Assembly: GCA_002503885.1 (NCBI GenBank)
Contig: DASQ01000039.1
Span: forward strand, 303-34,000
DNA: 33,698 bases
Origin: Methanoculleus marisnigri
GTDB lineage: Archaea > Halobacteriota > Methanomicrobia > Methanomicrobiales > Methanoculleaceae
Direction: 5' to 3'
Part shown: piece after piece, positions 23,449 through 30,608 of the stretch
Numbering within the stretch: position 1 is the stretch's first letter
Layout: the number at the start of each line of letters is the position of its first letter
Notes under the pieces: generated by a model
Told to the model about the DNA's origin: nothing
Databases searched by the model: none
What the model saw: the letters and a program-made list of their open reading frames with translations, nothing else
Translations under genes and position numbers: made by a program

Positions 23449-24475
23449 GGGGTGCACCCTGACCGGAGCGCTCTCGGTGCTAACAGAGGTACGGGACGCT
23501 GTCTGCATCGTCCACGGTCCGGCAGGGTGTACGCACCATAACTTCTCCCTCCTCCACGCCACACTGCTCTCGAACGACCGGCTCGAAGCCCCCCGCCTCC
23601 TCTCCACCCGCTTAACGGAGAACGATATCATCTTCGGGGGCGAAGAGGCGCTGGAGAAGACCATCGCACGGGCGCTCTCGCTCTCCCCTGCTTCCGTCTT
23701 CGTCCTCTCGACCTGCATCGTCGAGACGATCGGGGACGACACCGCGGCGGTCTGTGCGAAGGCCCGGGGCGTCCCGGTGATCGCCGTGCCGACCGCGGGG
23801 TTCCTCGGCGGGGTGTTTGAGACCGGCATCAGAAACGCCCTCGCTTCGGCAGCGTCCCTCGCCCGGCCTCTTGCCGAGACGACGCTCTCGGCAAACCTGG
23901 TCGGCGAGAAGAACCTGGAGTACGGCGTCGACGAGAACGCAGCCGAGATCGCACGCCTTCTTTCCCGGCTCGGCATCGGCATCAACCTCCGGTTCGTGCG
24001 GGGGCTCGATACCCGGGATATCGGACGCCTCGGGTCCGCCACCGTCAACATCCTCAGAGAACCGGCGCTCCGGCCGGTCGGCGAAGACCTCCGGAAGAGG
24101 TTTGCCACGCCCTACGTGGACTCGTTCCCGGCCGGCCTTGCGGGGACGTGCCGGTTCCTCGAAGAGGTCGGCCGCATCTGCGGCATCGACGCTTCGGCCG
24201 CCGTCGAAGAGGAGCGCGCCTGTCAGGCGGCGATCTTCGAGAGGTTCGCGGACATCGCGGGCAGCCGGGTGCACTTCGAGCCTCCCCACCCCATGCTCGA
24301 GGCCGATCCGGATGCAGAGACCATCTGCACCGAATGCGCCGAAGCCCTCGGCCTCACCATCGCCCCGGACGGGACCGCCATCCCCCTCCCGTACCCGGCG
24401 CCCGTCGGGACCGCAGGGCTCCGGCGGATGCTGCACCGGTGGAGGGTGCTGATCCGGGGGGAGAGGCGGGGGTAG
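23408..24475 (+). CDS. cfbD: Ni-sirohydrochlorin a,c-diamide reductive cyclase, catalytic component
   Basis: This NifD-like protein of about 355 residues forms the catalytic half of the F430 cyclase with CfbC. The N-terminal part has FEGCTLTGALS (Cys16), HGPAGCTHHN (Cys41) and LSTCIVETIGDD (Cys103). These sit where the [4Fe-4S] ligands of this family are expected; the exact ligand set is inferred. The later part has the repeated Rossmann-like layout of nitrogenase component 1. The start chosen, an ATG at 23408, lies inside cfbC, giving a 41-base overlap and strong coupling. No good start occurs after the cfbC stop before the conserved cysteine region. Length suits CfbD, which is shorter than NifD. 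Confidence 0.85.
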   Translation: MNSNPSPSNSSRFEGCTLTGALSVLTEVRDAVCIVHGPAGCTHHNFSLLHATLLSNDRLEAPRLLSTRLTENDIIFGGEEALEKTIARALSLSPASVFVLSTCIVETIGDDTAAVCAKARGVPVIAVPTAGFLGGVFETGIRNALASAASLARPLAETTLSANLVGEKNLEYGVDENAAEIARLLSRLGIGINLRFVRGLDTRDIGRLGSATVNILREPALRPVGEDLRKRFATPYVDSFPAGLAGTCRFLEEVGRICGIDASAAVEEERACQAAIFERFADIAGSRVHFEPPHPMLEADPDAETICTECAEALGLTIAPDGTAIPLPYPAPVGTAGLRRMLHRWRVLIRGERRG

Positions 24476-24883
24476 TTTCGGGCGGGCAAGCGGTTGCCCT
24501 GGGGGGGTCGTTGGAATAACCCGCCGACCCCCGGTGCGGCCTACACGGGGCAGAAACACGAAGACCGGCTACAGGGCGTTTTTTAACCGGATGCCGATGT
24601 TTTGAGGCAGGTCAAGCCGGTTCAGTCGGTTGTCGTGTCCCCCCATCCACAACCTATCGCCCCGCACTGCATAACCCCGACACACCGGGCCGGGTAGCCC
24701 AAGTCCGGGTGTAGTCGAGGTCATGCCACAATACGAACCGCGGGAGATGTGAGAGAGCGGTATGGGTGACGGAGTCCGGGTTTTAACCCACGTTTGAACC
24801 CTTCAACGTTGACGGGAGGAACACACGGGTGCGTCGGTCAGTATTATCACCCCGGAGAGAGATGCTATTCTATCGGTGAGATC
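24476..24883. other. Gene-free region between cfbD and hicB
   Basis: This 408-base stretch has no supported gene. A GCGTTTTTTAACC run near 24587-24600 is a likely terminator for cfbD. GGGTTTTAACCC at 24779-24790 forms a short stem, and a TATA-like GTATTATC near 24841-24848 precedes hicB. It marks the left boundary of the accessory region and shows no tRNA, so no classical integration site is visible. Confidence 0.45.
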
Positions 24884-25096
24884 ATGAGGACGTTCACGGC
24901 CGTACTCTACAGAGAAGAGGATATGTACGTAGCGGAGTGCCCGGAAGTCGGCACCGTCAGCCAGGGCAGGACGGTAGAAGAAGCAGTGGCCAACCTGAAG
25001 GAGGCTACGGAGCTCTATCTGGAAGAGTTCCCGCTGGAAGACGGGAGAAGACCGATCATCACGACGTTCGAGGTGGCCGAGGGTGCCCGGGCTTAA
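24884..25096 (+). CDS. hicB: HicB-type antitoxin
   Basis: This 70-residue protein has the partial RNase-H-like fold of HicB: FTAVLYREEDMYVAECPEVG, GRTVEEAVANLKEATELYLEE. It should bind and neutralise HicA. There is no DNA-binding C-terminal domain, so it is the short form. The ATG at 24884 has GGTGAG immediately ahead, resembling the anti-Shine-Dalgarno complement; longer in-frame starts are not needed. Its 3' end overlaps hicA by 14 bases. Confidence 0.9.
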   Translation: MRTFTAVLYREEDMYVAECPEVGTVSQGRTVEEAVANLKEATELYLEEFPLEDGRRPIITTFEVAEGARA

Positions 25097-25313
25097 ACCA
25101 GTCTCGGGCGAGACAGTGATAAAGATACTCTCGAAACACTACGGATTTTCTGTGACCGGGCAATCAGGGAGCCACGTACGCCTGTCAAAGGCGACGCCCG
25201 GCGGGAAAGTCGGTACAGTTGTCCCATTGCACGACGAGTTGAAGATCGGCACGCTCCGCAACGTCCTGAAACTGGCGAAGATTGATCCTGACGATTTTGC
25301 CCGGTATCTTTGA
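25083..25313 (+). CDS. hicA: HicA-type mRNA interferase toxin
   Basis: This 76-residue double-stranded-RNA-binding-like toxin cuts mRNA when not bound by HicB. Typical features are the N-terminal LKPVSGETVIKILSKHYGF, the catalytic histidine in QSGSHVRLSK (His31), and VVPLHDELKIGTLRNVLKLAKID. It starts at a GTG overlapping the hicB end by 14 bases. The antitoxin-first order is one of the two common arrangements. The active-site histidine is intact, so the toxin is probably functional. Confidence 0.9.
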   Translation: MPGLKPVSGETVIKILSKHYGFSVTGQSGSHVRLSKATPGGKVGTVVPLHDELKIGTLRNVLKLAKIDPDDFARYL

Positions 25314-25357
25314 AGAGAGGTGGCGCTCCGGAATGCCAGATCTTGAGGGTCTGGAGT

Positions 25358-26581
25358 CTAGAGAATTTTTATAGTTCCCGCTTTTCTCAACGCGTATCCC
25401 GCGAAGACCAGTGATTCAAGAGATACCATGAACTCCTCTGGATGAAGCGTAGTTCTGGTGACTGCTTCGTCGAGCGGAATCCAGAACTCGAGTCCGTAGA
25501 TGTCGTGGAGTTCCACATACAGCTTCCGTGCGGTGTCGAGCAGATCATATCGCTTTGAGACCTTGAGTGGAGAGGAGTAGATTTTGTTCGCTTTCCAGTG
25601 CATATCCAGCCAGAGTTCAACGACATCTTTGACATCGGATTGAGTTGCTTTCGAGGCTCGCTGAAGTCGGGCAAGCGATGAGGTCAGCTTGGGGATTGCA
25701 TCGCCCAGGTTTTGTTTGTAGGGCGAGTACCCGGTTCGTTTGTACTCTTCGCGGAGCGTATATACCGCGTCGGTGATCGTCTTCTCAACGGAGTTCATCG
25801 GGTCGGGTTTGATAATGAGAGCATCGAGAATGTAGGATGTAATAAGCGGCTTTTCTTCGTTTATGAGTTCTCTGTAATCCTTCGATAGTCGGCTAGGTGA
25901 CGCTTCCTCGACAACGAGCGGAATATCCATGACATACTGATTAGGGCGGTAGATCGCCCGGTTTACCTCCTCGCATCCGCTTTTGACCGTGCACTTCTCC
26001 TGGTCGGATATGTAGTAGTAATACTGTGAGTTGGAACGGAAGAAGTCCTGAGGAATGACCTTCATTGACCCTTTGAAGGTATTCCACTGTGTTTTTTTCC
26101 CGAGGATAGCGGCGTTGATCCCTCCCACCTCATCGACTATCGGGGGAGACGAGAGGGAGTAGAGAGCGGAACATTTTGCAATCTGTTCGATCGTATCCTC
26201 CTCACCCTGGAACGGCAGGGTAAAGTAATGCACGATCTCTTCGTAGTCCAGAATTTTTCTGCGCTCTGCTAGGAGGCTCGGATCGAAAGGTTTCCAGCCG
26301 CAGATGGTTTTCACGGTGATGTGGTCTTGAGACCCCTTGAGTGGAAACTCTCTTTCGGATTCGATATCGACCTCGACGAATGTATGTTCGGCCGGCGGGT
26401 CGCACAACTCGGTACAGAAGATCTCCTTCTTTGGGCTATTCAAGAACGGCGAGGGGTGAAGATAAAAGTATTTTCCGTCCTTTGTGTCATACTGGACGAA
26501 GCCGGTGTTCTCTCTATTGAAAATGAGCTCTTTCTCCAGAACAGAGAGTTCTGATCCCTGCCACCGGTCGTAGAGAGACAT
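25358..26581 (-). CDS. Orphan protein with MCM-tail-like C-terminus, function unknown
   Basis: I do not recognise this 407-residue protein as a whole. The last 120 residues look like the end of an MCM helicase. A helical block (290-330, IPKLTSSLARLQRASKATQSDVKDVVELW) resembles the lid/sensor-2 region. A winged-helix-like unit (348-407, LYVELHDIYGLEFWIPLDEA, then EEFMVSLESLVFAGYALRKAGTIKIL) resembles the MCM tail. There is no Walker A, Walker B or arginine finger. The first 230 residues are beta-rich and contain LPFQGEEDTIEQIAKCSALYSLSSPP (122-147). Composition is clearly less GC-rich than the core genes. A TATA-like element lies upstream. It sits next to the HNH and type III restriction genes, in the same direction but after a 132-base gap. 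A role in replication control or defence is only inference. Confidence 0.6.
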   Translation of the reverse strand: MSLYDRWQGSELSVLEKELIFNRENTGFVQYDTKDGKYFYLHPSPFLNSPKKEIFCTELCDPPAEHTFVEVDIESEREFPLKGSQDHITVKTICGWKPFDPSLLAERRKILDYEEIVHYFTLPFQGEEDTIEQIAKCSALYSLSSPPIVDEVGGINAAILGKKTQWNTFKGSMKVIPQDFFRSNSQYYYYISDQEKCTVKSGCEEVNRAIYRPNQYVMDIPLVVEEASPSRLSKDYRELINEEKPLITSYILDALIIKPDPMNSVEKTITDAVYTLREEYKRTGYSPYKQNLGDAIPKLTSSLARLQRASKATQSDVKDVVELWLDMHWKANKIYSSPLKVSKRYDLLDTARKLYVELHDIYGLEFWIPLDEAVTRTTLHPEEFMVSLESLVFAGYALRKAGTIKIL

Positions 26582-26713
26582 AGAGAGTTCTTTTCTCTCA
26601 ATGTAAAAGTATCCTCCCCCAGGTATTCAGGCATCGCTTAAATTTCGGCTATCGAAAGCGCCTGAGCAAACCGACCGATTGTCAACGGTACAAATGGGAA
26701 TTCATGTAAGCAC

Positions 26714-27460
26714 TTATTGACCGCTGTTGAACCTGATTTGTTCTCTTACCTCGTCGATTGTGAAAGGCTCTCTCTTACCGTGGATTATGAGGTGACAGTT
26801 CGGGCATACGGGACGTAGATCTCGTATAGGGTCGATCTCGTATTCCTGTCGGATTCCAGATAGAGGTATGAGATGGTGCACGTGGATTTTATTCTGCCCT
26901 ATCGGCCCATACACCTTCTCAAAATCAAAACCGCAAACGGCACATCGGCAGCCATGATGTTCTAGACATGCGGTTCGTGCCTGCTTGCTCCGTTCGTAAC
27001 GGTTTACAAAAACCTGACTCACGGCACCTTCGGATAGGACGGTGTTATCTTCAATGTTCACCTCTCCAGGATAAACGATTTCTGAGTTGTTTTGACCGAA
27101 AACCTGTTCACACGCCACCACCAGTTCAGGCCGCATAATCCAGGCACACGTTCCGTTTCGTTTATCATAGCCTAAAAAGGGAACATGCCACCATCGGGCT
27201 GTTCCGTTTTCTCTCGTAGGAGGCCGGGCTCCAGTTTTCTCAATAACCCGTTTGCTAAATCGAGCTATTTTCGCGTTCACCGGCGCATGCATCTGATAGT
27301 TCAAATGAGGTGCTATCTCTGATGCGTGCATCTCGTGGTTTACACTCTCATACACCAGCCGTAACACAATTAAGTCGGATTCCTTTGTCACGTCGCTGTC
27401 TACCAGCAGTTCAGCCCAGACTTCAGCGCTGATCTTCAACGGATCGTTGTAAAACCTCAC
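26714..27460 (-). CDS. HNH endonuclease (McrA-like), last gene of the restriction operon
   Basis: This 248-residue protein ends in an HNH nuclease module: CRCAVCGFDF (Cys173, Cys176), the catalytic HVHHLIPL (His195, His196) and CPNCHLIIHGKR (Cys219, Cys222, His223, His227). This is the zinc-stabilised pattern of McrA-type enzymes. Residues 1-150 form an unrecognised domain (MHASEIAPHLNYQMHAPVNAK onward) that may read DNA or modified bases. The GTG start overlaps the stop of the 111-residue gene as GTGA, so it is translated as part of the mod-res operon. Relatives often cut methylated DNA, which would be notable beside a methyltransferase. GC content is lower than that of res. Confidence 0.85.
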   Translation of the reverse strand: MRFYNDPLKISAEVWAELLVDSDVTKESDLIVLRLVYESVNHEMHASEIAPHLNYQMHAPVNAKIARFSKRVIEKTGARPPTRENGTARWWHVPFLGYDKRNGTCAWIMRPELVVACEQVFGQNNSEIVYPGEVNIEDNTVLSEGAVSQVFVNRYERSKQARTACLEHHGCRCAVCGFDFEKVYGPIGQNKIHVHHLIPLSGIRQEYEIDPIRDLRPVCPNCHLIIHGKREPFTIDEVREQIRFNSGQ

Positions 27461-27792
27461 GCAGCCCCCTCCACAACCGCCACCTCGTCCTCCGTCAGCC
27501 CGTACAACTCATACACCAGCCGGCCGATCTGCCGGTCGGTCGTGCCGATCATCCCGGCGAGCACCTCCTTCTCATGCGGAGCCTTCGCCGCCGCGAGGCG
27601 TTTGTTCAGGTCGAGCATCTGCTCCACGAGGGTGACGATCCGGTCGTGGCGGGCGACGTCGGCGGGGGTGATGGTGCTGGATGGGAATGAGTCACGGCGA
27701 AAAGGCAGTTGAATGAGGGATGAATCTGGAATATATACTGGAAAAGTAAGACCCGTTCCAGCCCTCTTACTCAGATTGTTACGCCCGGTCAT
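27457..27792 (-). CDS. Small protein made of a restriction-enzyme C-terminal tail
   Basis: The 111-residue product ends in a segment (ITPADVARHDRIVTLVEQML to about residue 106) typical of the extreme C-terminus of Eco57I/PglX-type and other large restriction-methylase proteins. Such tails run RHDRIV..., then a helical pair, then TDRQIGRLVYELYGLTEDE. Here it stands alone, behind a 40-residue head of different, less GC-rich sequence. The ATG overlaps the res stop (ATGA) and the stop overlaps the HNH start (GTGA). It is either a scar left by loss of a large type IIG-like gene or a small subunit retained for coupling or specificity. The open frame continues upstream, but I favour the coupled ATG. 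Confidence 0.6.
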   Translation of the reverse strand: MTGRNNLSKRAGTGLTFPVYIPDSSLIQLPFRRDSFPSSTITPADVARHDRIVTLVEQMLDLNKRLAAAKAPHEKEVLAGMIGTTDRQIGRLVYELYGLTEDEVAVVEGAA

Positions 27793-30605
27793 ACGGTCAA
27801 ACTCTCGACCTGGCTGGCAGGCTGTTTCTCGGTGTATTTCGCAATGATCCCGTCGACGTCGGCCGTGTTGAACGAGACGTCGGAGTGCCAGGTACCGAAC
27901 CCGCCGTGCCCGGTGACGGCACGAACCCACTCAGCAAGGGCGGCCCGTTTTGCCTTGTTCTGCTGACTGTCCTGCCCTTTCGTTTCCAGCACCAGGTTTT
28001 CGCCGTTCTCAAGCCGGATCAGGTAGTCCGGGCGATACCTTCGTACGACGCCCTGGTAGAGATAGAAGATCTCAAATCCAAGATGGTCGTTCTTGGCCCA
28101 TGCCTGCACTGCAGGGTTTCGGTCAAGGGCGAAGGCCTCGGTGGCCTCCCATGTGCTATCATAAACGCAGAAGTTGATCTGCGATTTTATGGTTTCTCCA
28201 CAGGGCTTGGTGGTGTACCAGACCGGCATGTCAGCGGTCGAGCGAATGGGGCGTGCCGGGTCGAGGACCGGCTCGATGGCTTCGGTATTTGTCTCGCGGA
28301 TCTGCTCGTAGATGTGCTGGACAACCTTGTTCATGTTGAGGATGAGCAGGACCCGCCGGCGCGTGTCATCGGTGCTAAAGATGAGGGGTGCGAACCTGAC
28401 CTTATCCGAACGGAGGAACCGGTCGACGAGGCCGACCAGCTGCCCGACGAGGTCGGCGGCGGTACCCCGCCACTCCGGGCGCATCTGGTCGAGGAGATCC
28501 CGTACTGTCTCGAATACAATCCGCTGGAGCCTGATCCGGCCGAGTTCCTCAAGGTCGATGGTGGTGATCTGGTCGACAGCGGGTTTGCCGTCGATGACCG
28601 GAGCGAGTTCGGCAATCTGCGGTGTCTGGGCAGCGTCGAGAACAAGAGATTTGGCGGTCTCGATATCGAGGGTGAGCCGTGGCCGGTAGGTGTGCTCGAC
28701 CCGGAGCACGTTTGGCCAGGTGCTCTCGTACTCCCGGCGGGATGGGAGCGACTCCATCCGGGTCTGGGGTTTCTCCTGCCTCGGCGGTGCGTCGTCTCCC
28801 CCCTCGTGGGGGAGGAAGGTGAAGGGGATGCCGAAGATGTTGACGTACTCAGGCGAGAAGAGGCCGGTCTCCTCGTCAACATCGTAACTGGTGCGCCGGA
28901 GCCCCCGGCCGATGACCTGTTCGCAGAGGAGCTGGCTGGAGAAGGCCCGGAGGCCCATGATGTGCGTAACCGTCCTGGCGTCCCAGCCCTCGGAGAGCAT
29001 GCCGACGGAGATGACGTTCTGGACCTTCGCGCCCGGTTCGCCGGGTTTCCCGACGGTGTCGACCTGCTGCCGGAGGTGGAGAGCCCTTTCTTTTTTGGTG
29101 AGCGGCCGGTTCACCCCTTCATCCTCGCCTGTTGTGATGGTCAGTGGTTCGTCGAGGGTCTCGGCCTCTTTGAGTACCTTTGAGTCGATGTGGAGGATTC
29201 TGTCACTGTCGCAGAGGTCATCGATCCGGATCTTTTTGTGGGTGAAGGCATAGGCGACTCTCGCCGCAGTCTCGGTGGTGTTCGCGACGGTTATCATGAC
29301 CGGCGGGGTCCGGTAGCCGGCCGCAATCCACTCCTTCTTCTTCTCCTGCCAGTCGAGGCCGAGGAAGTAGTAGGCGGTGTTGAGGAGGTCCGGGAGGGGT
29401 TCGGATTCTTCGGCGCCCTTGCGGTTGAGGTCGTCGTAGACATCGGGATCGGTGTAGAGGTGGTAGAACCGGGACCTATAGTCGTCGGGCCTCGGGTTCG
29501 TGTCGTCACGGATGACGACGCGGGGAGTCTTGACGAGGCCAGACTCGATGGCATCGTTTAAGGAGAAGTCGCTGACGATCCAGGTGAAGAGGGCTTCTTC
29601 GTCGCTCCTCTTCCCGCTCGGGGCGAAGGGCGTGGCGGTGAAGTCGAAGCAGGAGAGGATGTTCCTTGCCTTGTGGATGCGGTCGAGACCCTGGATCCAG
29701 ATGGTGGCCTGATCGATCTCGTCTTTGGCGACCCCTTTGACCTTCGACTCGGCCGGAACCCGCCAGGCATGGTGAGCCTCATCGTTGATGACAATGAGGT
29801 TGTTGTGCCGGGCCAGATCACCGAGGACCTCACGGACATAGGCCTCGTCGCTCTTTGGACCGCGTTTGTCGACGCTCTTCCTTTTCTGGATCTGCTCTTC
29901 GCTCTCCCAGGCGAGCGAGTGCCAGTTCTGGACGAGGACTTTCCCCTGCCTGAGGCTCTCCGCAAGGCCGGGCGGGACGATGGCGAACGTGTCGTAGTAG
30001 TTGCCCTCGGAGGAGGGGACGAGGACGGAGAGGCGGCTTTTGACGGTGAGGCCGGGGGCGATGACGAGGACGTTTTTGGAGAACCGGGGGTCGGCGGGGT
30101 AGGCGGTCTTGTTGAGGACCTGCCAGGCGATGAGCATGCCCATGACGACAGTCTTGCCGGTCCCGGTGGCCATCTTGCAGCAGTAGCGGAGGAACTCGCC
30201 ACCGTCGCCCGTGATGTCGATCCCGGTCTTTTCTGCGGCGGGCGCCTCGGTGAGCCAGATGAGGGTCTCGATGGCCTCGAGCTGGCAGAAGAAGAAGGGG
30301 ATGCTTCCCCGCTCTTCGCGGTCCTGCCAGTAGTCGAGGAGGCGGCGGGTGATGCTGGTGGCTCCGGGATAGCCGGCCTCCTGCCAGGCCCTGATGCGGG
30401 GCCGGATCTGGTTGACGAGGGGGATCTCGTAGAAGACACCAGGATCGTCGAAGGCGCTGGAGCCCCGGGTGGCGACGATGTAGCCCGCCTTGCGCCGGCC
30501 TTCTGCAAGATCGAATGTGCGGGTGGTTCGGTCGTAATGCCAGTGGCAGGCAGGTTCGGTGTAGGGCGAGGTAATGATGAGGCGGTCGATGGTCTTCTGC
30601 GGCAT
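27789..30605 (-). CDS. res: Type III restriction enzyme, Res subunit
   Basis: This 938-residue DNA translocase-nuclease has the superfamily 2 helicase motifs: a Q-like lead, KMATGTGKT (Walker A 145-152), VINDEAHHAWR (DEAH 275-278), FDFTATPF, SVGMLSEGWDARTV and CEQVIGRGLRRTSY. The C-terminal PD-(D/E)xK nuclease is visible as RPDYLIR (PD 859-860) and LVLETKGQ (Glu874, Lys876). It is full length and intact. It starts three bases after the mod stop and overlaps the next gene by four bases. With Mod it should cut DNA having two inversely oriented unmethylated sites. It is as GC-rich as the host genes. Confidence 0.92.
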   Translation of the reverse strand: MPQKTIDRLIITSPYTEPACHWHYDRTTRTFDLAEGRRKAGYIVATRGSSAFDDPGVFYEIPLVNQIRPRIRAWQEAGYPGATSITRRLLDYWQDREERGSIPFFFCQLEAIETLIWLTEAPAAEKTGIDITGDGGEFLRYCCKMATGTGKTVVMGMLIAWQVLNKTAYPADPRFSKNVLVIAPGLTVKSRLSVLVPSSEGNYYDTFAIVPPGLAESLRQGKVLVQNWHSLAWESEEQIQKRKSVDKRGPKSDEAYVREVLGDLARHNNLIVINDEAHHAWRVPAESKVKGVAKDEIDQATIWIQGLDRIHKARNILSCFDFTATPFAPSGKRSDEEALFTWIVSDFSLNDAIESGLVKTPRVVIRDDTNPRPDDYRSRFYHLYTDPDVYDDLNRKGAEESEPLPDLLNTAYYFLGLDWQEKKKEWIAAGYRTPPVMITVANTTETAARVAYAFTHKKIRIDDLCDSDRILHIDSKVLKEAETLDEPLTITTGEDEGVNRPLTKKERALHLRQQVDTVGKPGEPGAKVQNVISVGMLSEGWDARTVTHIMGLRAFSSQLLCEQVIGRGLRRTSYDVDEETGLFSPEYVNIFGIPFTFLPHEGGDDAPPRQEKPQTRMESLPSRREYESTWPNVLRVEHTYRPRLTLDIETAKSLVLDAAQTPQIAELAPVIDGKPAVDQITTIDLEELGRIRLQRIVFETVRDLLDQMRPEWRGTAADLVGQLVGLVDRFLRSDKVRFAPLIFSTDDTRRRVLLILNMNKVVQHIYEQIRETNTEAIEPVLDPARPIRSTADMPVWYTTKPCGETIKSQINFCVYDSTWEATEAFALDRNPAVQAWAKNDHLGFEIFYLYQGVVRRYRPDYLIRLENGENLVLETKGQDSQQNKAKRAALAEWVRAVTGHGGFGTWHSDVSFNTADVDGIIAKYTEKQPASQVESLTV

Positions 30606-30608
30606 GAG

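Noticed and set aside
22630..24475. Possible nitrogenase genes
   Set aside because: There is one NifD-like protein of only about 355 residues and no nifK, nifE or nifN. The cysteine pattern suits the F430 cyclase.
24690..24793. GGGTTTTAACCC and GTTTGAACCC resembling part of a tRNA T-arm
   Set aside because: No acceptor, D or anticodon arms can be folded around it.
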